Shown here in pieces: positions 1-9,386 of a DNA stretch of 42,799 nucleotides. A model generated the notes under the pieces. It worked only from the letters and a program-made list of their open reading frames with translations, was not told the origin of the DNA and did no database searches. Source of the stretch: Bremia lactucae (taxonomy: Eukaryota > Oomycota > Peronosporomycetes > Peronosporales > Peronosporaceae). How positions within the stretch are numbered: the first letter of the stretch is position 1; every line of letters begins with the position of its first letter. The stretch covers positions 1,949,648 to 1,992,446 of the forward strand of contig NC_090618.1 in assembly GCF_004359215.1 (NCBI RefSeq), read 5' to 3'. A program made the translations under genes and the position numbers.

Positions 1-685
1 TGCTTCTTTTGCGTGCAGTGAGGAAGTTGTGGTGGGCGCGCAAGCGACCCCACCCAACACACTAAGAACTCTGGTGAAGTGACGTCACGGGAGCGGTAAT
101 CCGTCTCCTCGTGCGCACTTCCCAAGTAGGTAGTAATTTTCGTACTGATTTATATTTATTAGAATTGAATACAAATACCTATTTTTACCAATTAAAATGT
201 TATCTCTATAGATATCATTTAATATGTATTGCGAGCGTATCTTTATAGATACCTCGCGTAACTGATGACGCTAGCCGTCATCATGGATGACGCTGGGCGT
301 CATCCCTCCTAATTTGAACGCACCCATGTGCATCACATCCACAAGGGTTGGTCACAAATGTGCACCACACCCGAGTGTTGGGTCTAATTACTATTATTTA
401 GTAATTGACCATCCCCTTAAGTACCAAATGTACTGTATGGGGACTGTGTAACATTAGGGCAACTTTAGCCCGTTACAACGCTAGCCGTCATCATGGATGA
501 CGCTGGGCGTCATCCCTCCTAATGTGAATGCACCCATGTGCATCACATCTACAAGGGTTGGTCACATGTGCACCACACCCGAGTGTTGGGTCTAATTACT
601 ATTATTTAGCAATTGACCATCGTCTTAAATACCAAATGTACTTAATGGGGACTGTGTAACATTAGGGCAACTTTAGTCCGTTACA
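1..685 (-). mobile_element. Gypsy LTR (family A), window edge cuts it, internal tandem duplication
   Basis: Read on the minus strand this begins TGTAACGGACTAAAGTTGCC at 685 and runs off the left window edge. The same sequence recurs at 18,037-18,602 (+), about 32,340-32,785 (+) and about 33,335-33,850 (-), which defines one LTR family. Shared blocks include the motif GTTGCCCTAATGTTACAC, a run of GATGACG palindromes and CCTCACTGCACG near position 1. No coding capacity. The internal part of the element lies outside the window or is lost. Confidence 0.75.
270..685 (-). repeat. Tandem duplication of the first ~208 bp of the LTR
   Basis: Positions 270-477 and 478-685 are two near-identical copies, with a few substitutions and a 2-bp indel. 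Each starts on the minus strand with TGTAAC (at 477 and 685) and ends at the GCTAGCCGTCATC palindrome. The LTR therefore carries its first ~200 bp twice. Confidence 0.85.
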
Positions 686-920
686 CTGTAAATTGTTTCG
701 TGCTCTTTATATTTTGAAGTTTTAAATAATATGTATAAACATATTTGTGTCGGCAATTAGGTAATTCTAGCAAAGCACTCGAAAATTATGAGATCACCGT
801 AAAACATAAGCCCGCAGCTTATCAAAGCTCATGTTGGTCTTAGAATATGGGCGATAAAATTCCAGCGGTGGCCAGTAGTAGTCCACCACACTGCAGTCTA
901 GTAGCTGAAAATTACAACCG

Positions 921-1781
921 GCTATAAGACAAAAAAGAATTTAAAATTAAAAAAAGACAAGTCGAGTTTGGATTGAAAGAATTTGTAATTTAGTTATGTT
1001 GTGTATTATTATCATGAACACTTCGATAAAAAAAAAATACTGTCAACTGTTTCAAATAATACCGGACATGGACCCTCTTTTTTAAGCGAAAGTCGTTTTC
1101 CAACTCTTAAGCCGCCTCTTTGCTCATCGTTGTGACACTAAGGCATCGTTTCACTGTGCTACTATCGTCGTCCTGTCGTATCAATACCGCATCACTCAGT
1201 GGCGTTGTCCATCCAATCCGCTCGGCTTTATCCGACGTTTCTTCCGACGCTGACTGAATTTGTCGCTTTAAAGCAGGCAAATGTGAAGATGATGTCACCA
1301 ACTTACGCGGTGAAGCTGGTCGGCAGCACTGCATGTAAAGAAGCATACAACGCGTTCCACGAAGCCTCGACCAGTCATCTGTCGCTGTTCCAAATCCTCG
1401 ACGCGTTGGTGTTGGCGCTTGATTTTCTTCTGAACGTGATCAAATGAAACGTGCATTCTTTAAGTTGTAAGCGCGCCACCTTGGCTTCGTCTTGTATTTC
1501 GGTCAATTGGTTTATTGCATACACGACCCCACTCTGAAACATTGTATTGTATTTTCTTAAAACGATTGACATGAAATTCGACGCAAACATCGACAAAAGA
1601 GACCATTTCGCTTAAAAAAAGAGGGTCCATGTCCCGTATTATTTGAAACAGTTGACAGTATTTTTTTTTTTATCGAAGTGTTCCTGATAATAAATAATAC
1701 ACAACATTACTAAATTACAAATTCTTTCAATCCAAACTCGACTTGTCTTTTTTTAATTTTACATTCTTTTTGTCTTATAGC
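921..1781. mobile_element. Transposon-like element with ~171-bp terminal inverted repeats
   Basis: Positions 921-1,091 and about 1,608-1,781 are inverted copies, about 95% alike by eye, both ending in GCTATAAGACAAAAA at the outer edge. They flank about 515 bp. The interior has moderately long open frames on the minus strand. One of them (roughly 1,477-1,330) ends at a perfect donor, GTAAGT, suggesting an exon fragment, but I recognise no transposase or host domain. I see no clear target-site duplication in the immediate flanks. The size and long TIRs suit a foldback or non-autonomous DNA element. The stretch 686-920 before it and 1,782-2,000 after it show nothing I can name. Confidence 0.7.
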
Positions 1782-2000
1782 ATTGCGTAGAGAAAAGCAA
1801 ATAGGCTGTTTCGTTGCTCGGTTGTACTTATGTTTCTTTTCAAGTTCAATAGTAAAGCCAAATAGGCGTGACAAACATTTCAAGTGCTATTAAGTACGGA
1901 ATGGTAAAAACTTAATGCTCACATATGATTATTTTGCCCAAATGTATTATGAGTGTTTACTTCGTCGTTAGGCCGAGGAGGATACTCCATAGTGTAATGC

Positions 2001-2582
2001 CTAATCTGTGCTCGAGTAATTTTGTTTCATTTTTATCATTGAAGTCGTTATTAGGCCGAGGACGAAGAGGAAGCCAATACATATTGTAATGCTTATGGCG
2101 AGGGTGGCAAACGTTTTTAGATGACTGATCTTCCCATCATTTGCCGTCAATTCTTTAAGTATAACTTTATGGAGTTTCTTCATGTCATTCTCGTTCAGAG
2201 CCTTCTTCTTTCCAAAAGAGTTCAATACCGAAATCACCTTCTGATTCTTCAATGCGTCGTCAATGAGACCGGGATTTTTCCTTATATCCTTGAAGAAATC
2301 GTCAGCTTTTCCATGCTGATTGTCATTTAAAATCTTCGTCAGCGCTGCCTTGGACTCTTCCGGCGATAAAGGTTCTTTGGTCTTGCCTCGAAGCTTACCA
2401 ATCGTAGCCGTAAACCAATTTCGCTCTTCAGTGTTCTCCGCGTTGTCAGCAAGACGGCGTTCACCCGAAATGGCGACGGAATCGCTTTGAAACGCTTTGG
2501 CGTCAGAAATCGAGACCCTGGCACTCATTGCAACGAAAACAAAGCAAACGACAGTGGTGGCAAGGAGCGTGGATGAACGCAT
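2001..2582 (-). CDS. Secreted RxLR-like effector candidate 1, C-terminal membrane segment
   Basis: A 193-residue protein starting at the ATG at 2,582. Residues 1-28 form a signal peptide with a hydrophobic core (LLATTVVCFVFVAMSA). RRLA at 42-45 sits where oomycete effectors have RxLR, and TEER at 51-54 is the EER motif. The final arginine of RxLR is replaced by alanine. A GKLR tetrapeptide follows at 62-65; GKLR is an RxLR variant reported in Bremia, but here it lies after EER. Residues 66-150 are charged and probably helical. Residues 157-179 form a hydrophobic segment with a short polar tail. By family knowledge such proteins are secreted and enter plant cells. A host ER or other membrane location is my inference from the tail segment. 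I see no intron. Lacks strong similarity to anything I can name. Confidence 0.78.
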   Translation of the reverse strand: MRSSTLLATTVVCFVFVAMSARVSISDAKAFQSDSVAISGERRLADNAENTEERNWFTATIGKLRGKTKEPLSPEESKAALTKILNDNQHGKADDFFKDIRKNPGLIDDALKNQKVISVLNSFGKKKALNENDMKKLHKVILKELTANDGKISHLKTFATLAISITICIGFLFVLGLITTSMIKMKQNYSSTD

Positions 2583-2896
2583 GACAGGAAACAGACGATT
2601 GTGCCCAATGGCGACTTAAACGTGAAAAGAAATTATGCACTTTTACAGCGAGTATTTGCACGTCGTCACTTGGTAAAGTCGCCATTTGATAAAAGCACGA
2701 AAACGAAAAAAAAACGAGGTTTTTAAAATGGATAGGCTGCAAGTAATGGTGTCTATCTAAAAGACGCGACAAAAAATAAACACTGAATGGATTTCGTTTG
2801 TTGTTCGAGCATTATATCCAATCCGATCAACCCATTTGTCTGTACGTTTCCACCAATCATTATCCGTAACGGGTGTGTACCAGCCAACTCAAAGCC

Positions 2897-4075
2897 ATGC
2901 GTGTCCTCGTAGGTGACGAGACGGGGTTGCTCAAGTCTATTGTGCTAGAAACAAAGGAGCAGCGCATTCTGTCCAATCGTGAACATCCACAGGCACGTTC
3001 TCGAGGTATTCAACGGCTTTGCTGGTCCTCCGACGGTCGTGATGCCTCGAATTGCCAGCCCAACGTAGTCCTCGCCCGTGCAAACGGCCTCGTCGAGAGC
3101 TACGAAGCGTCCCATGGCAATACGCTTCGCGCATCTCGCATGCCAACTTGGTCATGGCCTTCTCTCGACAACAACCACCGCCATTCACGTTGCATAGGAC
3201 TCGAAATGCCTTCCAAACACGATTCCGTAGTCCAGTGCTTTAGTTCCGGGGACGTGTTTGTCCGGCATTTGAAAACCAACAACGTGACATCATTTCATGT
3301 AGGCAGTGATTTGCACAGTATGCGTTTGGATTCCTTCACGAACACTGTCATTGGTGTGGGTGGAAAAGAGTGTGACTTGAAATTATGGTCTCTTGAGACT
3401 GAGCAAGTCTTGTTTCGAGCAAAAAACGTCACCCATGACAAGCTTGATATGCGTGTTCCCGTGTGGATTAAAGACTTGCGTTTCCTTGCCACTCCTGGTA
3501 CAAGTAATGGACACCGTGTGCTAGTTGGAACCGGGTATCGTCACGTTCGAATCTACGACTCGAATACGAAACGAAGACCCGTACAAGAGCTACACCTTCC
3601 TGGTGAGAATCCCATTCAATCGCTTTGTATCTCTTCTAATGAGATGCAAGTATTTATTGGTGATACCGCCGGGAATCTAGATGTACTGGATGTACGGACT
3701 TTAACGTCCATGGGACGCTGTACGGGGCCCGTGGGGTCGATTCGAGACCTTGCGTGTCATCCCACGCTTCCGTTTGTAGCCGCCGTGGGGTTGGATCGTA
3801 TGGTTCATGTTTTTGATACTTTGACACGGAAACTACGATATTTAATCTACGCGAAACAACGTTTGAATGCCGTCTTGTTTACGACCGAAGGCATACACGC
3901 TACAAAACATGAAGACGACGATGACGAGGAGCCATGGAGAAAGAAATTACGTGTTGAAAGCGACGACATAACGTTTCAAGACGACGAACTCAAGGAAGAA
4001 GCGTATGAAGGACTTGAATTAAGTAGTGAAGACGATCAATTGGAAGAATCGAGTCCAGACGATGGAATGGAATAG
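2897..4075 (+). CDS. WDR74: WD-repeat ribosome biogenesis protein WDR74/NSA1
   Basis: A 392-residue protein. In yeast and human the homologue is a nucleolar 60S assembly factor, an early-joining seven-bladed beta-propeller that is released with the help of an AAA ATPase. Here the family signature is clear: VGGKECDLKLWSLE followed by AKNVTHDKLDMRVPVW (about residues 160-196), the hallmark NSA1/WDR74 stretch, then propeller blades such as TGYRHVRIYDS and AAVGLDRMVHVFDT. The C terminus is a basic then acidic tail (DDDDEEPWRKK and further E/D runs), usual for nucleolar proteins. An in-frame GTG lies upstream at 2,873, but the ATG at 2,897 gives the natural MRVLVGDETG start. An Inr-like TCATTATCC lies about 32 bp before it. 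Convergent with TRMT2A, only 67 bp between stops. Confidence 0.93.
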   Translation: MRVLVGDETGLLKSIVLETKEQRILSNREHPQARSRGIQRLCWSSDGRDASNCQPNVVLARANGLVESYEASHGNTLRASRMPTWSWPSLDNNHRHSRCIGLEMPSKHDSVVQCFSSGDVFVRHLKTNNVTSFHVGSDLHSMRLDSFTNTVIGVGGKECDLKLWSLETEQVLFRAKNVTHDKLDMRVPVWIKDLRFLATPGTSNGHRVLVGTGYRHVRIYDSNTKRRPVQELHLPGENPIQSLCISSNEMQVFIGDTAGNLDVLDVRTLTSMGRCTGPVGSIRDLACHPTLPFVAAVGLDRMVHVFDTLTRKLRYLIYAKQRLNAVLFTTEGIHATKHEDDDDEEPWRKKLRVESDDITFQDDELKEEAYEGLELSSEDDQLEESSPDDGME

Positions 4076-4142
4076 AAGAAAGAATACTTTTTTGAAATCG
4101 CATCAATGAATGGTCTTGATTTTTTGTTTGTTTCCTTATGTT

Positions 4143-6623
4143 TCAATCGTTTTTAACGCGATCAAAGACAAGAATCAATTCGCAGTGAGGGGTATGTGGA
4201 AACATATCAACCGGTACAGCATGCACGGGTTGAAAGGGCCGACCTTGCAAGGATTTCGAACTGGGACCACAGAGTGTCACGGCATCACGGACTAAGGAGA
4301 TCGTGGGGTTACACGACACGTAAACAATGCGTTCAACCGGGGGACATGCACGAAGTGCTCGGAGTACGTGATGATGAAGTCCGGCACGTGGGGGATCAAC
4401 AATGGCAACAACGCGTTGTAAATGCATGTTGTTGTCGTCACGTTTCGTATGTAACAATTCTTTCATGACACTTTCGGCTTTCGAGTTAATAAACCGAATA
4501 TTATTCACATCATTGCGTCGCGCATTCTCTTCGGCATCAATGGTAGCGGCATGACACAATTCAATCCCCACAACTTGACCGGCACCTTTCGACGCACAGA
4601 TTCCAATCGTTCCCGTGCCACAACAAACGTCATAAAGCATCGTGTGGGGATTTAATTGTGCGTGATGTTGTATCAAAGTGTAGAGCGTCTCGGCTCCGCG
4701 TGTATTGACTTGAAAAAACGCCGTTGGGGAGATTACAAACCGTTTGTGTAACAATTCTTCTTCGAGTTTGAATTTCCCATACACGTGTTCAATCGGATCG
4801 TCGTCACTTGGTGTCGAGTGTCCGTGATACTCTTGAATGTAGATGGAAGTGACTTGAAACGAAGCGGTTTTTGAATTCGTAAAGCACTCGCGTACTTGCG
4901 TTTTCATCGACGCTCGTTCGTTGTCGGTATAACCCGTGAAATTCACTTGGATTAAGAGCATGAGTTCTCGTGTTTTTGTGCTTTGACGCACGGTCAAGAC
5001 CCGCCAGACGCCGGTTTTGGATTCGACATTGTAGACGGGAATCTTTGTCGAGTCTACAAGTGCTTGCATTTCAAGACACACGGCTTTCATTTCAATCGAG
5101 ACATGAATACAGTCGTATGGTTGACTCACAAGTACGGACCCGTGTCGAAATAATCCCATACGAAACCCAAGACAAGGTTGATTCCATTCATCATAGCCAA
5201 AACTAAAGTCACATTTGTTACGATATCCTTGAATCACGGGTGAGGCATGGATGGAATCCATAGTACAGCAAAGATTCGTGTGGCTTGTTAATCCTGATAA
5301 TATGAGGGTTTCCATATTGGGGAGTTGCAATGGAATCGACGTGATGGATGGTTCTTTGTCTTGAGTGACGTATTCCAGTGTTGTGGGTGTGAGAAGAAGA
5401 AGTGTGTTGTTATGCGAGGAGATTCCAAGCACTGGTTGTAACACGGGGACCTGCACGGGTTCAAAGACGAGCGAATCGAGTTGCGTCTCCTGTATCGATG
5501 CACGTTGCCAATTGTGGTTGGTACAAGCATACAAGAACCGATGATGCACGCCAAGACGAGCTCCTTGGGAGACGTTGCCAATCGATTTCCATTCATTAGA
5601 ATCAAATGAAAGCGACAAGGTGTGTTTGAAAAGGTGACCTGTTGTCGTACAGAGTACAAGGATTCCTTGAATGGACACGATAGAGAAAGGAAGACAGTCA
5701 AGCGGTCCGTGGCCAATGGATTCCCATTTAAATTGTTGCAATGTGTCTTGTTTTAACGCCACGAGTTCATTTGTCGACTTGATAGCAATGAGATTCGAGT
5801 TCCACGACGTGATAGCAATAATATTCAATGCATCACTCACGCGTGTCCATGGCGTTTCACGTTCATGAAGACGTGAATACAGCACATTATTTGCCACGAG
5901 ATACAGTGCTCCTGGACTCGCAAGCCATGAGGGAATTGTCACGGTAGATTCTAATTGGCTTTGTGTCGTATTCATCGATGTCTCCAGTGGCATAGTTGCA
6001 TTATTTTCAAGTGTTTTTTTGGCGTGGAGTTTGCGTTTCTTTCGAGCGATGTTTTGATGGTCTTGGACTACGCGTTTTTGTTTCTTGTGAAACTCTTTTC
6101 TTGTGTGACGAACAATTTTAATTAATACTTTTTTCATTGCTGTTTCTTTGAGTTGTAATTGATGCTCGTACGGAATGGATGCCCATGGTGTGACAACGTC
6201 ACATACGTTACGAGAAAGTGTCGCGTTTAAGGGTGTTTTTAATGTACTTTTGTCGTCTGGAGGAGGACTGGGAGGGCGATGTATGGGCTGCATGCTTTTC
6301 TTTGGCAATGCTTCTTTCACTTCTAAGAATTCTCCTTGCCATTGAATAACTTGGAGCTTTGGAAGCATTTCCAATCGCTCTTGGGTCGAGTGAAAATGCA
6401 CGAATCCAAACGAAAGGTGTCGAGCTTTTTGTACCTTTACGAATGACACACCTTCTTTGCGTAGTACGTCCTCAAGTGCTTTGGCGTCTTTCCATTTGCC
6501 ATAATTCATAACAATCACCTTTATGTCCATGTTGCCATGCGCCGCGTTTTCCTGGGCTTCGGTCGACGAGGGGGTGTCCATGCTGTTGTCCATTGATTCT
6601 TGCGGATTCAATGGTTTGGGCAT
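4143..6623 (-). CDS. TRMT2A: tRNA (uracil-5-)-methyltransferase TRMT2A-like, with inserted propeller-like domain
   Basis: An 826-residue SAM-dependent enzyme of the TrmA/RlmD class that makes m5U (T54) in tRNA. Residues 33-106 are an RRM, as in animal TRMT2A. VTPWASIPYEHQL (144-156) matches the conserved linker after it. YRNKCDFSFG (467-476) starts the TRAM/RumA-like part. The methyltransferase domain shows the SAM loop CCGTGTIGI (667-675), DPPRAG (743-748), the nucleophile in SCNP (Cys771) and the general base in HCELILVF (Glu815), so catalysis looks intact. Between PSWL (231-234) and LCC (451-453), where animal enzymes have a short loop, lie about 215 extra residues with W-x-x-I/V-G type repeats that resemble tectonin propeller blades (nucleotides about 5,280-5,921). 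The frame is open throughout. Head-to-tail with effector candidate 2. Confidence 0.92.
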   Translation of the reverse strand: MPKPLNPQESMDNSMDTPSSTEAQENAAHGNMDIKVIVMNYGKWKDAKALEDVLRKEGVSFVKVQKARHLSFGFVHFHSTQERLEMLPKLQVIQWQGEFLEVKEALPKKSMQPIHRPPSPPPDDKSTLKTPLNATLSRNVCDVVTPWASIPYEHQLQLKETAMKKVLIKIVRHTRKEFHKKQKRVVQDHQNIARKKRKLHAKKTLENNATMPLETSMNTTQSQLESTVTIPSWLASPGALYLVANNVLYSRLHERETPWTRVSDALNIIAITSWNSNLIAIKSTNELVALKQDTLQQFKWESIGHGPLDCLPFSIVSIQGILVLCTTTGHLFKHTLSLSFDSNEWKSIGNVSQGARLGVHHRFLYACTNHNWQRASIQETQLDSLVFEPVQVPVLQPVLGISSHNNTLLLLTPTTLEYVTQDKEPSITSIPLQLPNMETLILSGLTSHTNLCCTMDSIHASPVIQGYRNKCDFSFGYDEWNQPCLGFRMGLFRHGSVLVSQPYDCIHVSIEMKAVCLEMQALVDSTKIPVYNVESKTGVWRVLTVRQSTKTRELMLLIQVNFTGYTDNERASMKTQVRECFTNSKTASFQVTSIYIQEYHGHSTPSDDDPIEHVYGKFKLEEELLHKRFVISPTAFFQVNTRGAETLYTLIQHHAQLNPHTMLYDVCCGTGTIGICASKGAGQVVGIELCHAATIDAEENARRNDVNNIRFINSKAESVMKELLHTKRDDNNMHLQRVVAIVDPPRAGLHHHVLRALRACPPVERIVYVSCNPTISLVRDAVTLCGPSSKSLQGRPFQPVHAVPVDMFPHTPHCELILVFDRVKND

Positions 6624-6912
6624 TGATGCACTTTGATTGGATAAAATGAATGGAAATGGGAGTGAAAATATATTTTTTGAAATGACAATTTTGGGTGAAC
6701 TAGTTAAAAAAACACAAACGAGGTTATTTGTTGTTTTATTTATTCCATTGTATGGAAAGGTTAAGGCGTTGATCGTCTGTTTAAAACATCTGCAGAGCTT
6801 TTAATGCTCCGTGAGTAATGAAACGACCTTTTATATCGCTGAGCACATGGAATTGAAAACAAACGTCGTACTACTGTCGACTGACATAGGAAACACACGG
6901 GTATACTATGTA

Positions 6913-7434
6913 TTAATGTGGTGATGTTACATATTTGATACTGGCGATTACGATGATGAAAATAATCACAGAGAGTAGATAGACCTTCAACATACTGGCC
7001 TTTCGAAAAAGTTTTGGGTTCTTTTCCGTGAAGGTTATCGCAAGCTTTCCCAATTGCTTCACGTCGATAGGTTTGCCATTCATTGAGACCATAAACTTCT
7101 CAACGTCCTTCATCAGGTCATCAATGACTTTGGGTTTTTCCTTGAAAAGCTTAAAAGCATGATCGAAGTCCGAATCATCCTTTAAAGCGTTATAAGCCTT
7201 GGCAAACTCTGGGTGTTTCACAAGAGCCGTATCAAACGCGGCGGGAGTCTTCGACCGGCTAAACATGTTTGTAAACATGGTACGCTCATCGGTATTTTCC
7301 TCGCTGGCAGCAAGCCGGCGTCTCGTGTTAGCACTGCTTACAAGCGCTCTGCGACCAGATACCGGGGCTGCGACCCTGCCCGCGACGAGGAGCGAGGGAA
7401 TGAGAGAGAGGACGACAAACGTGCTTAATTGCAT
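6913..7434 (-). CDS. Secreted RxLR-like effector candidate 2, C-terminal membrane segment
   Basis: A 173-residue protein from the ATG at 7,434. Residues 1-20 are a signal peptide (LSTFVVLSLIPSLLVAG). RRRLA at 38-42 followed by ENTDER at 46-51 mimics RxLR-EER, again with alanine replacing the last arginine and DER for EER. Residues 52-145 are a charged, helix-prone body containing K-P-K-V-I-D-D-L, which resembles the G-L-I-D-D-A segment of candidate 1 at the same relative place. The two may be distant paralogues (inference). Residues 149-166 (VYLLSVIIFIIVIASI) form a hydrophobic span seven residues from the C terminus, suggesting a tail anchor. An Inr-like TCATATCC followed by GCATTTC sits about 30-45 bp upstream. 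Confidence 0.78.
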   Translation of the reverse strand: MQLSTFVVLSLIPSLLVAGRVAAPVSGRRALVSSANTRRRLAASEENTDERTMFTNMFSRSKTPAAFDTALVKHPEFAKAYNALKDDSDFDHAFKLFKEKPKVIDDLMKDVEKFMVSMNGKPIDVKQLGKLAITFTEKNPKLFRKASMLKVYLLSVIIFIIVIASIKYVTSPH

Positions 7435-7463
7435 GACAACGAGACGATCGCTCTAACCCCAGA

Positions 7464-7478
7464 GAAATGCGGATATGA
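7464..7478 (-). promoter_or_regulatory. Possible oomycete Inr/FPR core promoter of effector candidate 2
   Basis: On the minus strand TCATATCCGCATTTC lies 30-44 bp before the start codon. Oomycete core promoters combine an initiator close to TCATTYY with a flanking element resembling CATTT. The match is partial and the spacing reasonable; this is pattern-based only. Confidence 0.3.
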
Positions 7479-8265
7479 CGCTCAAAGACTAGGAACTTTT
7501 GTGGCCACTACCAAAAGATTCAGCATTTAATGTATGTAAAGGACTGAAAAGTCATTGTTAATCAAGTTAAATTGAGCGACAAGGCGATCGATGAGAGCGT
7601 TGGGAAGATAGGCATGAATGGTAAGCAACAGCTGGACTTTGAATAGTACATTTGTAGGGATCATGGAGATTAAAATCGTCCAAGGAGCATTTAGACACTG
7701 TGGGCTTTCATGCATGCTTTTCCGGATGCAAATGCTATAAGAGCTCTTTTGGTGTTGCCACACCCTATTTGTTGTGAATTGAATAAAAACTACACGTCAA
7801 ATATTGTTATATGTATCAATGGATTGCAAAATCAACAGTTATTCCTTTAGAATCGTCTTTAGGTGAAACATCTTGGCCTTTTCTTACCTGTATATTTTAC
7901 ATCGCCGACTGCTGCCCATAGACCCATACGTTGATTTTAGGCTCATAACCCTGTTATATAGCGATAAGAGCGATGCACGGGACTTAACGATCGGTTTTGC
8001 AACGAGAAAAGATATCTTGAGGAACAGCTCGACCAACTGGACTCACAGAAGAGCACTTTGCTGATGTAATGTCATCGGTGACAGTTCCTATCATGTATAT
8101 AATAATTAGGTGTGATTCCCTTAATGTAATTGAGGGGATATACCGGTTTCCTAAACAAATATACATTTTAGAAACAGTTTAGCCTTTCTTATTGGGCATA
8201 ACTTCTCAATACAATAAGTCACTCGTTAGCGCATTCCCCTGCCAATTATTGCCAAGCCATAACCC
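7479..8265. other. Intergenic region, effector candidate 2 to SRRM1
   Basis: About 790 bp of AT-rich sequence between divergently transcribed genes. Only short open frames without recognisable motifs are present. I see no repeat, tRNA or LTR piece. It presumably holds the two promoters. Confidence 0.6.
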
Positions 8266-9386
8266 ATGGTGAATCGCGGCACTAGCGCAAGCCAGGACGG
8301 GCGCTACTTTGCGCAGGAAAAGAAACTTATGGCAAAGATGACATTCCCAAAGTGCTTTGAGCAGCGTGTCGACATGCGTAAGGTGCAACGTGAGGTCATT
8401 AACCAGTGGGTTACCGAGCGGATTACACAATTATTGGGTTTTGAAGACGATATTGTGGTATCTATGGCAATCAATCTTCTGGAGCCCAAAGTTGATGAAA
8501 AATTAGATCCAAAACAGTTGCAAGTGGCACTTACGGGGTTTTTAGAGAAACAGGCAAGCACTTTTACAGAGGAATTGTGGCAACTGCTTCTCAGCGCTCA
8601 GAGCAATGCTACTGGGATCCCCACCGCCATTTTAGACAAGAAAAAAATGGAGATGCAAAGTATTGCAAAAGAAAAAGAAGCGTTGAAAATAGTATTGGAC
8701 ACAAAAAGAAAAGAAGTCGAGCGCCAAGACAGACAAGTACAAGAGGCCAAAGAGAAACGACCGAGCCCTTCTCATGCTGAAAAAAGACGTTCGAGGAGTA
8801 TACAGCGACGTCCTCCGCGGCGCTCACCAAGTCGGCAAAGACGATCGAGAAGTCCTTTACACAGACGTCCACGGTCTAGACGATCTCCTTGGCGTTCATT
8901 CAGTCCACGTAGACGTTCATTCAGTCCTCCAAGACGCTCTTATACGTTGCGGCATGGACGATCTCGACACAAACGATCTCGGTCACCTTCCGTAAAGCGA
9001 CGCCCCAGGGATCGGCAAGTTTTTTTTTTGTGTACTGAATTTATTGGCTCGGAGAACTTATTATTGGGATTGTATTTTATTGTGATTGGTTCAATAGGTC
9101 GTCATCTCGCTCGCGCAATCGACGGTCTGGACGCAGAAATAGGGTTTTGAAACGGATGAACAGGTTCATTCGATGCTTTACAATAAGTATTTTATTGTGT
9201 CGGTGCCTTTCATAAACGTGGTTTTTAATTTGTAGAAGTCACCGAGTGCGTCGTTCGTTGTCTCGTTCGTCGTCACGATCATGTAATCGGTCGCAGTCTT
9301 CTTCTCGCTCGCCTTCGCCTCGTCGACGACGATCGTCGAATCGTCGTGGAAGACAGTCAAGTGATAGCTCATCGGATAGTGATTAG
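8266..9386 (+). CDS. SRRM1: SRRM1/SRm160-type splicing coactivator (PWI domain plus RS tail), three exons
   Basis: The protein opens with RGTSASQDGRYFAQEKKL and VDMRKVQREVINQWVTERI...LGFEDD, the signature PWI-domain region of SRm160 (residues about 24-115), followed by SAQSNATGIP. This domain binds nucleic acid and tethers the factor to exon-junction and splicing complexes. An RS-rich domain follows from about 165. The long RS frame breaks at 9,015, but two short introns restore it: intron 1 9,015-9,097 (donor GCAAGT, acceptor AATAG) and intron 2 9,164-9,235 (donor GTTCAT, acceptor TGTAG). Exon 1 is 8,266-9,014, exon 2 9,098-9,163, exon 3 9,236-9,386. Joined, they are 966 nt, give 321 residues, and end in SDSSSDSD and TAG. 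Reading straight through exon 1 instead gives a non-RS hydrophobic tail that looks like intron. Confidence 0.88.

Noticed and set aside
2873..2896. GTG start extending WDR74 by eight residues
   Set aside because: Nuclear eukaryotic genes start at ATG as a rule; the ATG at 2,897 gives the conserved MRVLVGDETG start.
5280..5921. TRMT2A insertion being an unspliced intron
   Set aside because: It is about 640 nt, open in frame throughout, about eight times the usual intron length here, and has repeat structure at the protein level.
8774..8995. Open frames overlapping the RS region of SRRM1
   Set aside because: Arginine-serine codon repeats keep several frames open; only the RS frame fits the PWI-domain gene.
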